From Sulfolobales archaeon (GTDB lineage: Archaea; Thermoproteota; Thermoprotei_A; Sulfolobales; NBVN01), in assembly GCA_025058345.1 (NCBI GenBank), contig JANXEN010000007.1:1-50999 (forward strand): a DNA stretch of 50,999 nucleotides. Reading direction: 5' to 3'. The position numbers and the translations under genes are program-made. Shown piece by piece: positions 1-9,060 of the stretch (position 1 is the stretch's first letter; the number at the start of each line of letters is the position of its first letter). The notes below the pieces were generated by a model, which did no database searches, was not told where the DNA came from, and saw only the letters and a program-made list of their open reading frames with translations.

Positions 1-612
1 ACTGGGAATGTAGCCCAATTCATTCTTTAAACCAGTAACCCAATCCTTCATGGATTTAGCTAATTTATCCCTAAACTTAACGTCAGGAACCCTTAAGATG
101 TTAGAAGCTTCATCAGCATTGAAGTCCAATATGACGTTTCCAACAAGTACCATCGAATCATGTAGTTTGGCTGCACCATTTCCAGACGCCTTTTTACCGT
201 TGATGACCACATCATTTACAGGTTTATATGATGCAGGTAGGCCGTAACTCCTATAAAACTTAACTACAGGTTTAAGTAACTCCTTGAAGAAGTCATCAAT
301 ACTTAAACCCGCTAACTTATCATCAATCCTCAAAATTACGTGGTAGAATTGCTGCCCATCATCCAAGTAGACAGTTCCTCCCCCAACCTGCCTACGTATT
401 ATAGGGAGGTTTCGTGACCTGCAGTAATTTACATCTACCTCCAACTCTACCACTTGATGGACACCAACACTGACGTATGGAGTTGACGGGTAGCAGAGGA
501 CTAAAGTATTTGGGGATAAGCCCTTACCTACAGTTAGTGCAATTGCTTCGTAGACTGCATGAATTGTGTAACCCTCAGCACTCCCTAAATTTATTAACCT
601 CCACACACTCAT
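1..612 (-). CDS. Lipoate-protein ligase A-like protein, C-terminus outside window
   Basis: The reverse strand is open from an ATG at 612 to the window edge (204 codons). The N-terminal half looks like the LplA/LipB/BPL-type catalytic domain: a QVGGGTVYLDDGQ segment corresponds to the RR.(T/S)GGG.V.HD.G block that contacts lipoyl-adenylate, and KKASGNGAAK followed by MVLVGNVILDF corresponds to the conserved K.SG.A block. Such enzymes attach lipoate (or octanoate) to E2 or GcvH lysines in the cytoplasm. A GGAG lies just upstream of the ATG. It is divergent from the dehydrogenase at 675. The C-terminal accessory domain, if any, is not visible, so ligase versus octanoyltransferase cannot be settled. 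Confidence 0.8.
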   Translation of the reverse strand, partial: MSVWRLINLGSAEGYTIHAVYEAIALTVGKGLSPNTLVLCYPSTPYVSVGVHQVVELEVDVNYCRSRNLPIIRRQVGGGTVYLDDGQQFYHVILRIDDKLAGLSIDDFFKELLKPVVKFYRSYGLPASYKPVNDVVINGKKASGNGAAKLHDSMVLVGNVILDFNADEASNILRVPDVKFRDKLAKSMKDWVTGLKNELGYIPS

Positions 613-674
613 CTCCTAACCCCTCAATATTAAATGTGCGTATAAATTAATTAGATCGTTATAGGAGAATAGTA

Positions 675-1697
675 TTGGTATTTACTATGAATTCTAACTT
701 AAGGATAGCGGTAGTGAATAGTAAGACATTCGGCCTTTACTCCAACGTAATTAATGACTTAAAAAGCTTTGCAGTAGTGGATAGATTAGAGGTTCCTAAG
801 GATTTAAGCGGTTTTAAGCTCGCATCACTGCTTAAGGATTACGACATAATTATTGCTAGCGTTACACCAAAGTATGATGAGGAGTTCTTCAAAAGCAACC
901 CACGGGTTAAGATGATTTCTAGACATGGTATAGGTGTAGATAACGTAGATGTCGATGCTGCAACTAAGTACGGCGTTGTCGTTACTAAGGTTCCCGGTTA
1001 CGTTGAACGTAACGCAGTTGCAGAGCATGCTGTAACATTGATGTTAGCTGCTTTAAGAAGTGTTGTTAACGCACACATGAAGGTAGCTACCGGCAATTGG
1101 GGTGAGAGAGGGAAATTCGTCTGTAGCGAGCTGAAGTACTTAACTGTTGGGTTAATTGGTATTGGTAATATAGGTTCTAGGGTAGCTGAAATAATTACTA
1201 AGGGATTCGGCTGTAAGGTCATTGCCTACGACCCATACGTTCCTGAAACCGTAGCTAGGGAAGTGGGGGCGGCACTAGTAGATCTCAACACGTTACTATC
1301 TACTTCAGATATAATATCTATCCACACACCATTAACGTCTGAAACATACCATCTAATTGATTGGGATAAGTTTTCAGTTATGAAGAAGGGGGTCATAATA
1401 GTTAACACAGCTCGTGGCGAGATCATAGATACGGATGCATTAATTAAGGCAATTAATGAAGGAATAGTTGGAGCTGTAGCACTCGACGTAGTTGAGGGGG
1501 AGCCGATAGATAGTAAGCATCCATTACTTAAGTTCGGTAACGTAATCATAACACCTCACATAGCAGCATTTACGTACCAAGGTTTAAGGGGGATGGATGA
1601 GTCCGTGTTGAAGGCAATTAAAGATTATTTAAATGGTTTAATTCCTGAAGGTATAGTTAATAAGGAAGTGTATGAGAGGGGGTTAAGAAGGAATTAA
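675..1697 (+). CDS. D-isomer-specific 2-hydroxyacid dehydrogenase
   Basis: This is a 340-aa NAD(P)-dependent D-2-hydroxyacid dehydrogenase of the SerA/GyaR/hydroxypyruvate reductase superfamily. Visible are GIGVDNVD, the Rossmann GLIGIGNIGSRVAE motif, the substrate-binding Arg in TARGEIID, the catalytic Glu in DVVEGEPI and the catalytic His in TPHIAAF. There is no ACT domain, so it is a short form. The TTG start at 675 is chosen because AGGAG (663-667) lies 7 nt upstream; the next ATG (687) is too far from it. It precedes an enolase-superfamily sugar-acid dehydratase, which suggests 2-keto or hydroxy sugar-acid metabolism, but serine biosynthesis is equally possible. Confidence 0.88.
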   Translation: MVFTMNSNLRIAVVNSKTFGLYSNVINDLKSFAVVDRLEVPKDLSGFKLASLLKDYDIIIASVTPKYDEEFFKSNPRVKMISRHGIGVDNVDVDAATKYGVVVTKVPGYVERNAVAEHAVTLMLAALRSVVNAHMKVATGNWGERGKFVCSELKYLTVGLIGIGNIGSRVAEIITKGFGCKVIAYDPYVPETVAREVGAALVDLNTLLSTSDIISIHTPLTSETYHLIDWDKFSVMKKGVIIVNTARGEIIDTDALIKAINEGIVGAVALDVVEGEPIDSKHPLLKFGNVIITPHIAAFTYQGLRGMDESVLKAIKDYLNGLIPEGIVNKEVYERGLRRN

Positions 1698-1738
1698 GGA
1701 ATACTTAATCATGTGTTTATTATCAGGTACTTAAATTA

Positions 1739-1778
1739 TTTTTAAATTCCGACATTAAGATGCTATTTGGTGATATTA
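1739..1778 (+). promoter_or_regulatory. Promoter and SD of the enolase-superfamily gene
   Basis: A TATA-like TTTTTAAAT centred near 1743 lies about 26 bp before GGTGAT (1769-1774), a good match to the archaeal anti-SD. The predicted RNA would begin at or next to the SD, giving a leader of about 10 nt before an in-frame ATT at 1779. The in-frame TTG (1767) and GTG (1770) overlap the SD itself, so they are poor starts. Confidence 0.5.
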
Positions 1779-2975
1779 ATTAGCATAATAAAGTATGTGA
1801 AGGCTTATCCATTAGTTGCTGAAAGGCCTGGGCTCAGTACAGATAAACCTGATCACTACCTACCTTATTGGAAGGAGTTATCGGCAGCTGGTGTTAGGGG
1901 GAAGTACTATATGGTGTTAGTTGAGGTTGGTACTGATGATGGTTTCGTTGGGTGGGGTGAGGCTTTAGTTAGGGAGGTACCTACAGCGCATGAGGAAATC
2001 ATTGAGAAGTTATTGTCTCGGGTAATAGTGGGTCATGATCCGTTAGCTATTGAGGAGTTATGGCAGAGGATGTTCGCATCACTTAAGACTAGGGGGCATT
2101 TCGGCGGTTACTTCGTTGAGGCTCTTTCAGGGGTTGACATAGCTTTATGGGACCTAGTCGGCAAGTTATTGAAGCTCCCTGTGCATAAGTTGTTGAGGGG
2201 CCCTACATCAGATAGAATTAAGGCTTATGCATCATCGATTTACTGGCACTACATGGATAAATTATCACCCGATGCTGTAGCTAAGGAGGTAATGAAGTTG
2301 AGGGATGATGGTTTTGAACAGGTAAAAATTAAGATAGGGATGGAGAAAATAGCGAGTGGAGGCCCTACAGTAAAGGATGTCTTGAAGGCTGTTAGGGATG
2401 TCGCTGGTTATGACGTAGGAATTATGGTTGACGCTAATTCAGCCTATAACGTAAATGAGGCAATTAGAGTTGGGAGGGTCTTAGAGAGGTATGAGGTTAT
2501 ATGGTTTGAAGAGCCATTACCGCCTAACAACGTTGAGGGATATTCTGAGTTGAGGAGGAAGTTAGATGTTATGGTAGCTGGAGGAGAGTCACTGTTTACT
2601 AAGTTCCAATTCATGGAGTACGTTAGGCGTAAAGCCTTAGATGTCCTACAACCAGATATTGCCAGAGTTGGAGGTATAACTGAATTTATGAAGGTTGTAG
2701 CTATTGCTGAAGCTGAGGGTTTACTCATAGCCCCGCATGTAGGGCTGTCAGGTCCTGGATGTAGGGCAGCATCTATTCAAGTTTCTGCATCAGTGCCGAG
2801 GGAAGTTTTCCTAAGTTATGAATACATGTATAAGGGAGATAACGCATTAGCTAAGGAACTACCCACCCACCCAGTAGAGGCGATCAGTAAAGGATACATT
2901 GAGGTCTGCAAACAACCTGGCTTATGCTTCGAACCAAGTAAAGATGCTATCAGTAAGTTCTTACTTAAGTCTTAA
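1779..2975 (+). CDS. Mandelate racemase/muconate lactonizing-type enzyme, probable sugar-acid dehydratase
   Basis: An enolase-superfamily protein of about 398 aa. The capping domain includes a GWGEA block. In the barrel, KIKIG supplies the KxK base, DAN, EEP and GGE give the three metal-binding acids, DVLQPDIARVGG follows, and PHVGLSGPG carries the candidate His acid. These enzymes abstract a proton alpha to a carboxylate; archaeal relatives dehydrate gluconate, galactonate or rhamnonate. The substrate cannot be read from sequence. The start is taken as ATT at 1779 (protein beginning SIIKYVKAYPL, matching the usual family N-terminus) because canonical codons upstream overlap the SD; GTG at 1770 is the alternative. 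Confidence 0.85.
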   Translation: MSIIKYVKAYPLVAERPGLSTDKPDHYLPYWKELSAAGVRGKYYMVLVEVGTDDGFVGWGEALVREVPTAHEEIIEKLLSRVIVGHDPLAIEELWQRMFASLKTRGHFGGYFVEALSGVDIALWDLVGKLLKLPVHKLLRGPTSDRIKAYASSIYWHYMDKLSPDAVAKEVMKLRDDGFEQVKIKIGMEKIASGGPTVKDVLKAVRDVAGYDVGIMVDANSAYNVNEAIRVGRVLERYEVIWFEEPLPPNNVEGYSELRRKLDVMVAGGESLFTKFQFMEYVRRKALDVLQPDIARVGGITEFMKVVAIAEAEGLLIAPHVGLSGPGCRAASIQVSASVPREVFLSYEYMYKGDNALAKELPTHPVEAISKGYIEVCKQPGLCFEPSKDAISKFLLKS

Positions 2976-3042
2976 AGAAGTTGCATCCATTACCCATTCA
3001 GCTAAACTAAGCCATTACTTCGTACAATATTTTTACAATTTT

Positions 3043-3119
3043 TGGTGGGGCCGCGGGGATTTGAACCCCGGACCACGGGGACCCGAACCCCGCATTCTGC
3101 CAAGCTAAACTACGGCCCC
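3043..3119 (-). tRNA. tRNA-Pro (anticodon CGG), CCA encoded, no intron
   Basis: The reverse strand folds into a cloverleaf. The acceptor is GGGGCCG/CGGCCCC, the D-arm runs from GTTT with a GG in the loop, the anticodon stem is CGGGG/CCCCG with loop TTCGGGT (anticodon CGG), and the T-arm is CGGGG-TTCAAAT-CCCCG. The discriminator is A at 3046 and CCA is genomically encoded at 3045-3043. An A/T-rich TATA-like stretch (about 3130-3140, reverse strand) lies just upstream. Decodes proline CCG codons. Confidence 0.95.
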
Positions 3120-3143
3120 CGTAAATTCCTTAATTTATTTGTA

Positions 3144-4094
3144 CTAGTTAGATTTAAACATTAATTCTAAGACTCCATCAGCTGCGGATAGAGGATTTAT
3201 TTGACCCCTCACTAACAAGTCATAGAGGTTCTTAACCCTTGGATCCCTCATTAACGTCTCGTTCAACTTGCTTGTGATCTTGTACTTTATACTTAAATTT
3301 AATTCCATGGTTCTCCTTAACATCCTTTTTACCTCTATTTTATTCGTAGTAATTAAATAACTCCTGTGGTCGTTAATAGCGTTAATTAACTCCTTAATAC
3401 CTATTCTATGAGTTGCTGATGTTTTCAAAACTCTTGGTATCCAATCGTTTCTATTAACATCATTTAATGCAAACAATATTTGGTTGAACGTTATGTCTGC
3501 ATCAGGACGGTCAGACTTATTGATAACGTATATATCTCCTATCTCCATAATACCCGCCTTTAAAGCCTGAATCTCATCACCGGCTCCAGGCATCAATACC
3601 AGGATTACGGTATCGGCAAATTGTGAAATCCCTACATTAAATTGACCGACTCCTGGGGTTTCGATGATTATGTAGTCATATCCGAGCGCATCTAAAATCT
3701 CAATTGATAACAATGCTTTAAGAGGTAGAGCCTCCTCCGAAGTCGTGCTCATACTTCTTATGAACACATTATCACTGTGCCTTATGTTGGTCATCCTAAC
3801 CCTATCCCCTAGAAGTGAGCCCCCACTTACGGGTGATGAAGGATCTACAGCTAAAACACCTATTGAGTAATTATTGAGTGTGAGCTCATTAACTACTGAT
3901 GATATGAGGGATGATTTGCCGACTCCAGCAGCTCCTGTGAAACCTATGATGTGCGCCTTATGTGTTTTAGGCCAGATAAAGTTGGCTATGACTTTCACTA
4001 CTTCAGGATTACTCTCAACTAATGTGATAAGTTTAGATAGAGCCAACTTACTGCCATTAATGGCGCCTTTAATCAGATCTTCAAGCTGATCCAC
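3144..4094 (-). CDS. meaB: MeaB/ArgK family G3E GTPase
   Basis: A 316-aa P-loop GTPase of the MeaB (ArgK/LAO-transport ATPase) family. It shows Walker A GFTGAAGVGKSSLI, the family block AVDPSSPVSGGSLLGDRVRM, a Walker B region ending ETPGVGQ, and NKSD for guanine specificity. MeaB proteins protect and load B12-dependent acyl-CoA mutases such as methylmalonyl-CoA mutase. No mutase is in the window, so the client is unknown. The GTG start at 4094 lies inside the end of the threonine synthase gene (14-nt overlap), implying translational coupling. Confidence 0.9.
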   Translation of the reverse strand: MDQLEDLIKGAINGSKLALSKLITLVESNPEVVKVIANFIWPKTHKAHIIGFTGAAGVGKSSLISSVVNELTLNNYSIGVLAVDPSSPVSGGSLLGDRVRMTNIRHSDNVFIRSMSTTSEEALPLKALLSIEILDALGYDYIIIETPGVGQFNVGISQFADTVILVLMPGAGDEIQALKAGIMEIGDIYVINKSDRPDADITFNQILFALNDVNRNDWIPRVLKTSATHRIGIKELINAINDHRSYLITTNKIEVKRMLRRTMELNLSIKYKITSKLNETLMRDPRVKNLYDLLVRGQINPLSAADGVLELMFKSN

Positions 4095-5205
4095 TAATAA
4101 ACACCTTATAGAGTGGTGATTCGATGCCGCCTAAGTATTTTAAACCGCTGCCAGTTAGCGGAATAACTACATTACCGCTTAACTCGTTTTTAACAAGTTT
4201 GAACGCAGCGTAGGCAGTAGCGCTAGTAGGTTCTACCGCAAAGCCCATCCTATATAGTTCCTTTAATGAGTTAATTATCTCATCATCGTTAACCACTACT
4301 AAGAATCCTCCAGATTTCTTTATAGCTTCAGCCATATAAGGCAGCCTAGGTGCGTTGGTAAGTCTTATAGCGTCGGCTAATGAGGTAGGACCCTCGCACT
4401 TAGGACGTATAGCGTTGTCTAAATGTTTACTTAGAGAATCGTATCCGCATGCTTGAACTCCAATCAACTTAGGTGGTGATGATACAAGCCCTAAATCAAT
4501 AAGTTCGCTAAACCCTTTCCAAATACCTAAAAGTAAGGTACCACTAGCGACAGGTGTTATTACGTAATCCACTTTACCTAACTCCTCATAGATTTCATAT
4601 GCGAAGGTCTTAGTTCCCTCAATGAAGTAGGGGTTCCATGTATGTCCTATGTAGTAGTTATTATCGCTTAAATCGTTCAACACCCTCCTCGAAGCTTCAT
4701 CTCTAGTTCCAGCTTTAACTACTTCAGCTCCAAATGATTTAATAAGTAAGTACTTCCCCAAAGGGATATCGCTCGGTACATAGATACGGGCCCTAATACC
4801 AGCACGGGCTGCATAAGCAGATATAGAGATTCCAGTATTACCCGAAGAATCCTCCAGTACCTCACTAACACCTAAGTCAATAGCCTTAGATACAGCTAAA
4901 GCAGAGCCCCTGTCCTTAAAGCTACCGGTAGGGTTCAGATATTCTAACTTGAAATGAAGCGTTAAGTTACTTAGTGACGTAGATATGTTTGGAGTTCTCC
5001 CCTCCCCTAAAGTTACATACCCAGATAAATCAGGTAGTAAGGAACGGTATCTAAGGATTCCTCCACCTCTATCTTCGAATACTAATTTAACAGTGTGAAC
5101 GTCGATTAACACCTCTAAAACCCCGCCGCAAGAGCATTTAAAATATCTGAAATCCTTACCGTAGGTCTTATTACATGACTTACATCTTAACACATAATCA
5201 GCCAT
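4081..5205 (-). CDS. thrC: Threonine synthase
   Basis: A 374-aa fold-type II PLP enzyme that converts O-phosphohomoserine to threonine. The N-terminus has a zinc-ribbon-like CKSC...CSCGG (residues about 8-27), typical of archaeal ThrC. NPTGSFKDRG carries the PLP lysine, SSGNTGIS is the phosphate/Asn loop, and GSGLKYLGG closes the active site near the C-terminus. Length and motifs fit the complete family. It overlaps the start of meaB by 14 nt; this pairing is not an obvious pathway link. A cystathionine or threonine dehydratase-like activity is less likely because of the zinc ribbon and the phosphate-binding loop. Confidence 0.9.
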   Translation of the reverse strand: MADYVLRCKSCNKTYGKDFRYFKCSCGGVLEVLIDVHTVKLVFEDRGGGILRYRSLLPDLSGYVTLGEGRTPNISTSLSNLTLHFKLEYLNPTGSFKDRGSALAVSKAIDLGVSEVLEDSSGNTGISISAYAARAGIRARIYVPSDIPLGKYLLIKSFGAEVVKAGTRDEASRRVLNDLSDNNYYIGHTWNPYFIEGTKTFAYEIYEELGKVDYVITPVASGTLLLGIWKGFSELIDLGLVSSPPKLIGVQACGYDSLSKHLDNAIRPKCEGPTSLADAIRLTNAPRLPYMAEAIKKSGGFLVVVNDDEIINSLKELYRMGFAVEPTSATAYAAFKLVKNELSGNVVIPLTGSGLKYLGGIESPLYKVFISGSA

Positions 5206-5280
5206 CGAAGCCCCTAGTGGTTATAAAACTAGGAAAATAAAAATATAGAATAAATGGAATTACTCAAACATAAGGAAGAA

Positions 5281-5640
5281 CTAAATCATTATAACCCTTG
5301 TAGGTTCTATTAAATCCTCAACACTTATTACGTCTCCCTCCTCATCATCCAGCATCAAACTCAGTAAGTAGTTAATGTAGTCGTCGACAGCCTCCCTAAC
5401 AAATTCGCTTTTCGACCTATACCCTAACTTAGTGCATATTTCGGAAAGAGTATCATCCAATTCCTTAGGCACTCTGAATGTAATTATCTTAGAGTGTCTC
5501 ATCTGAGTCGGTTTAATCAATTTAGTAAGCCCCTTCATAATCAAGGTAATACTAAATAAATACTTTTCTGAGTTAACATCCTTAAGTATTAGGTAATACT
5601 TATCTTTGACCTCCGTGGTTCTTATGTTCGAAGTGTCCAT
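5281..5640 (-). CDS. Ribbon-helix-helix (CopG/MetJ-type) transcriptional regulator
   Basis: A 119-aa protein. The RHH domain occupies residues about 47-95: the beta strand KIITFRVPKEL, then helices around TLSEICTKLGYRSKSEFVREAVDDYINYLL. The C-terminus is acidic (LDDEEGDVISVEDLIE) and the 46-residue N-terminal extension is unlike the RHH core. The ATG at 5640 lies about 34 nt downstream of a TATA box, which supports the long form; an internal Met (MRHSKIITF) would give the bare RHH domain. An inverted repeat upstream of the TATA box is a candidate operator for autoregulation. Ligand and regulon are unknown. Confidence 0.8.
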   Translation of the reverse strand: MDTSNIRTTEVKDKYYLILKDVNSEKYLFSITLIMKGLTKLIKPTQMRHSKIITFRVPKELDDTLSEICTKLGYRSKSEFVREAVDDYINYLLSLMLDDEEGDVISVEDLIEPTRVIMI

Positions 5641-5669
5641 TAGTTATTACCATGATTATGAAAGATAAC

Positions 5670-5693
5670 TTTATAAAGGGTAACAAACGTTAC
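5670..5693 (-). promoter_or_regulatory. TATA box plus inverted repeat before the RHH gene
   Basis: On the reverse strand a CTTTATAAAG TATA box (5670-5679) is preceded immediately by a perfect inverted repeat, GTAAC-N4-GTTAC (5680-5693). An RHH dimer binding here would cover the TFB-recognition element and block or aid TFB/TBP. The predicted transcript starts near 5648, giving a very short leader. Confidence 0.5.
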
Positions 5694-5721
5694 ATAAAGC
5701 CTCATCTGTTAATTAAGGGGA

Positions 5722-7509
5722 CTATACCTCAATTATTAATTTAGTCTTCAGCAGGGTCTCAACTATTCTCTCTAGTTCTGTAGACTCAACGCTTACGCCT
5801 AATTCACCTATAATCTCATACCTTAACTGCTCTATCGTCTTTGAAGATTTTAAGAGCATGGGTATGATGCCTTGAATAATTGTTCTCACGTAGTTCTTAT
5901 TTCTTAAAATGTTATCCAACTCATCTTCACTGAGAGATTTAATTATAGTTCTTAAATCTATTATGCCTGAAGGACCTATGTATGTATACATCTTTTGCCT
6001 TTTTCCAGAGTCCTCAGCTTTATTAAGAGGCGTTTCTGTAGGAATTAAATTTTCAGCTATGTTGATTTTATCGAAATACGTGGTTAATTTTTTAGAGAGC
6101 TTATCGTAAATGTAGTTAATCCGTAAAGATCTGATTTCATCGCTGACCCAATGGGTTTCTGAGCCGATGTATTCAAATATGTAGCTAATTATTAAGTCCT
6201 TAGCCACTTCATTGGTTGAGGCCCTATACATAGATGCGCCTACTGCAGACCCTATTAAAATTGATGTATCTGGGTCAAACTTATCAATGGTATCTAAGTC
6301 TGTGTGGTAGTATGTATCTGGCCATTGATTGATCATTACGGCTGGAATTCCAAAAGCTATGTAGATGTCGTGGTCGCTTCCAACTTCGTAAGTTAGTGTA
6401 TCGAATCTGATGCCAATTAACTTTTTAGGCGATGTATATGATGCCTTAGACAATGCTTTCCGCAATTCGTAGTAGAGTAGTGCCTCATGCGGATGGAACA
6501 ATGATGGTGGAGGTCTGACGTAACAGAGTGTTGAGTTAGTTATTTCCTGTTTCTCACCTACCATATCAAGGTTAACTCCGAAAGCTATCTCCTCTTTATT
6601 ATGAGTTAGATATGCTGTGGAGCCGTAGTATTCAGGATACCATAAGAGCCTTATGCTATGTTTTTTCGGAAGCGTTAATTTCCCACGGTCTATTGCCTCA
6701 TTTAGAACCTTACAAAGCTCTATTAGGAGTGCAGCACTGCTTGCGTTATCGTTAACCATCCCTCCAGCATGGCAGTAGTGGGCGAATACGTGAATTTCAC
6801 TTGGTGAGTCACCTAGTTTAGCAGTTACAACATTTATTTGAGCATCGTTGGTGTATCCTGCATCAACCCTAGCTTTAACAACTACTTTATCACCGTTTAT
6901 GAGGTTGTGCCTCAACTCATCTACAGTTTTTCTAGAGACACTTAAAGCTAAGGCTTTAGCCCACTTGATTTCCTCAGGCGATAAAAAAAGACTTAAGTAT
7001 GGAACTGCGTTATAAGGTGCATCTTCCTTATAGAACAAAACAGCTGTAGCTCCCCTCCTACATGCCTCCCTATACGCTAGGTATGTATTACCGGTAACTA
7101 ACACTGCTTTACCATTAACGTTGAGTCCTTCATAGTACTTAGCCCTATCACCTAAACCTACGTAGGTAACCTCAGCCTCTACCTCACCGCCTGGGCTATG
7201 AGCAACTACTAAAGTCCTAGAAACCCTAAAGCTATGAAGTAATTCCTCCTTAGGCTTCAAACACCTTATCTCAGCATCCCTAACCCACCATCCAACCACA
7301 GGATTTAAATTACCGTAGGAAGCGCTGTAAGGATATTTAAGTATTTTCGCATCAAACGACTTAAGTTCCTTTAACGTTCTGTAGATATACTCTGCAGCAT
7401 CCTCTAAATCCTCAGTAGCCTGAATTCGGTGGTAATTAGATAATGTTATGGTAGTTGCCAGTAATTCCTGACGTGAGAAACCCTCCCTAATCACCTTAAA
7501 TGCATCCAA
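5722..7509 (-). CDS. M28-family metallopeptidase with PA-like insert and long C-terminal extension
   Basis: A 595-aa protein with a di-zinc M28 aminopeptidase core. HYCHAGG and NDNASSAALL supply the first His/Asp ligands, PEYYGSTAYL the Glu, GVNLDMVG an Asp, and the His comes from YYHTDLDTID. A PA-like insert (about residues 100-200, containing GKAVLVTGNTYLAYREACRRGA) precedes the core. About 150 residues of mostly helical sequence follow it, with no motif I recognise. No signal peptide is visible, so it is probably cytoplasmic. The TTG start follows GGTG with a 5-nt gap. The physiological peptide substrate is unknown. Confidence 0.82.
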   Translation of the reverse strand: MDAFKVIREGFSRQELLATTITLSNYHRIQATEDLEDAAEYIYRTLKELKSFDAKILKYPYSASYGNLNPVVGWWVRDAEIRCLKPKEELLHSFRVSRTLVVAHSPGGEVEAEVTYVGLGDRAKYYEGLNVNGKAVLVTGNTYLAYREACRRGATAVLFYKEDAPYNAVPYLSLFLSPEEIKWAKALALSVSRKTVDELRHNLINGDKVVVKARVDAGYTNDAQINVVTAKLGDSPSEIHVFAHYCHAGGMVNDNASSAALLIELCKVLNEAIDRGKLTLPKKHSIRLLWYPEYYGSTAYLTHNKEEIAFGVNLDMVGEKQEITNSTLCYVRPPPSLFHPHEALLYYELRKALSKASYTSPKKLIGIRFDTLTYEVGSDHDIYIAFGIPAVMINQWPDTYYHTDLDTIDKFDPDTSILIGSAVGASMYRASTNEVAKDLIISYIFEYIGSETHWVSDEIRSLRINYIYDKLSKKLTTYFDKINIAENLIPTETPLNKAEDSGKRQKMYTYIGPSGIIDLRTIIKSLSEDELDNILRNKNYVRTIIQGIIPMLLKSSKTIEQLRYEIIGELGVSVESTELERIVETLLKTKLIIEV

Positions 7510-7665
7510 TCTAACACCACACTATGATACATAACACTATCCAATGTTTTTAAGTCTATAATGATGAAATATGTGATACACTTATTCGAGTGCTTTGTTA
7601 AGATCTAAATAGAGATCGTGATAAATAATTTTAAGTATAACCTTATATTAATTTGGATGATGTCT

Positions 7666-9060
7666 GTGGATGACGTAGATTACGCTTTGAAGGTTCTTGA
7701 TGAAGCTTTAAGTAAAGGTGCTATATACGTGTTGGTGAGGCTTCAGGAGAAAATTTATGAGAGCATCACAGCCGATTGTGGAGTTTTAAAGAATTATGGA
7801 GTAAATAGGATTTCAGGATTGGGCCTCTACGTGATCGCAGATGGTGGAGCAGGTTATGTTTATACCACATCTTTAAGCCGTGATGAAGTATCAAAGATGG
7901 TTGAGAACGCCATCTCTATAGCGAAATCTTCTGTAATATCCAGAAGATATAATCACGGATTTGTTAAGCCGGTCAGGGATTCTTACACCGTTAACGTTAA
8001 GGAAGACCCTCAGGAAGTTGAACCGGAGGATAAGGTTAGGGTAGTATTGGATGTGAATAGGGAAAGTATTAAGAGGGAAAGCATCGTATCCGCAGTTACT
8101 AGAATGGCAATTGAAAGAGATAAGAAGTTCCTCCTTTCAAGTGAGGGAACTGAAGTTAAGCTAGATATAACTTGCGTTGGTTTTGCCCACACGAGTGTAG
8201 CTAAGTCAGGTGAGCTCGTGGAGAGGGTTGGAGACCATAAAACCTTCGTTGGTGGGTATGAATTCATTCGAAGTAATGATTGGTTCGAATTCGCTGATGA
8301 ATTAAATCAATTAGCTGTCAAAGCATCTATGGCTAAAACCCCATCACCTGGTAGTTATGTGGCTGTTGTCGATAATGATGTCGTTGGACTATTATTGCAT
8401 GAAGCTTTAGGACATGCGAGTGAGGGTGACCTGGTAATTAATGGCGAGTCAGTGCTTAGTGGCAAGATTGGTGAGAAAGTTGCCAGCGAATTAGTTACAA
8501 TATTCGATGAGGGAGTCATTGATGGTGGTTACCCAGTACCTTACGATGATGAGGGAGTTCCTAAGCGCAGGACTAAGATAATTGATGAAGGAGTGTTAAC
8601 CGGGTATCTAAGCAATAGGGAGGTTTCTGCAGATCTGAATCAGGATTTAACAGGTAACGGTAGAGCTCAAGATGTGATGCATATTCCGTTGGTGAGGCAG
8701 ACAAATTATTATATGAAGGGCGGTGATTGGTCAGTTGAAGAGCTATTCGATGGAATTTCATACGGTATATACCTTAAAGGTGTTGGCTCTATAGGCGGTG
8801 AAGTAAGACCTTCAGTAGGTACATACACATTTAGCATCGGACCTTCATACATTATTAGAAATGGTGATGTAGCTGAACTCGTCAGAGGGGTTTCAGTTAG
8901 TGGGATGATCCTTGAGACACTGAAGGAAGTTGATGCAGTGGCTGGCGATTTGAAGATAAGTACAAGCGTATTCGGTGGATGCGGCAAGGACATGCAATCC
9001 GTTCGCGTAGGTTTCGGAGGCCCCCATTTAAGGGTTAAGAAGGTGGTCATTGGTGGATGA
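7666..9060 (+). CDS. tldD: TldD-type metalloprotease
   Basis: A TldD/PmbA superfamily protein of about 464 aa. The metal-binding HEALGH motif (HExxxH) sits in LLLHEALGHASEGDLV, followed by FDEGVIDGGYPVPYDDEG and the C-terminal FGGCGKDMQ region. In archaea and bacteria TldD/TldE form a heteromeric protease that degrades unfolded peptides and matures some modified peptides. GTG at 7666 is preferred because GGATGATG lies immediately upstream; ATG at 7657 or 7660, or GTG at 7618, would lengthen the protein. The stop overlaps the start of tldE, so the pair is co-translated. Confidence 0.9.
   Translation: MDDVDYALKVLDEALSKGAIYVLVRLQEKIYESITADCGVLKNYGVNRISGLGLYVIADGGAGYVYTTSLSRDEVSKMVENAISIAKSSVISRRYNHGFVKPVRDSYTVNVKEDPQEVEPEDKVRVVLDVNRESIKRESIVSAVTRMAIERDKKFLLSSEGTEVKLDITCVGFAHTSVAKSGELVERVGDHKTFVGGYEFIRSNDWFEFADELNQLAVKASMAKTPSPGSYVAVVDNDVVGLLLHEALGHASEGDLVINGESVLSGKIGEKVASELVTIFDEGVIDGGYPVPYDDEGVPKRRTKIIDEGVLTGYLSNREVSADLNQDLTGNGRAQDVMHIPLVRQTNYYMKGGDWSVEELFDGISYGIYLKGVGSIGGEVRPSVGTYTFSIGPSYIIRNGDVAELVRGVSVSGMILETLKEVDAVAGDLKISTSVFGGCGKDMQSVRVGFGGPHLRVKKVVIGG

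Noticed and set aside
50-247. Short forward frame at the left edge
   Set aside because: It overlaps the lipoate ligase-like gene on the reverse strand, which has recognisable motifs.
2899-3108. Forward frame across the end of the enolase-superfamily gene and the tRNA
   Set aside because: It runs through the tRNA-Pro gene and has no independent support.
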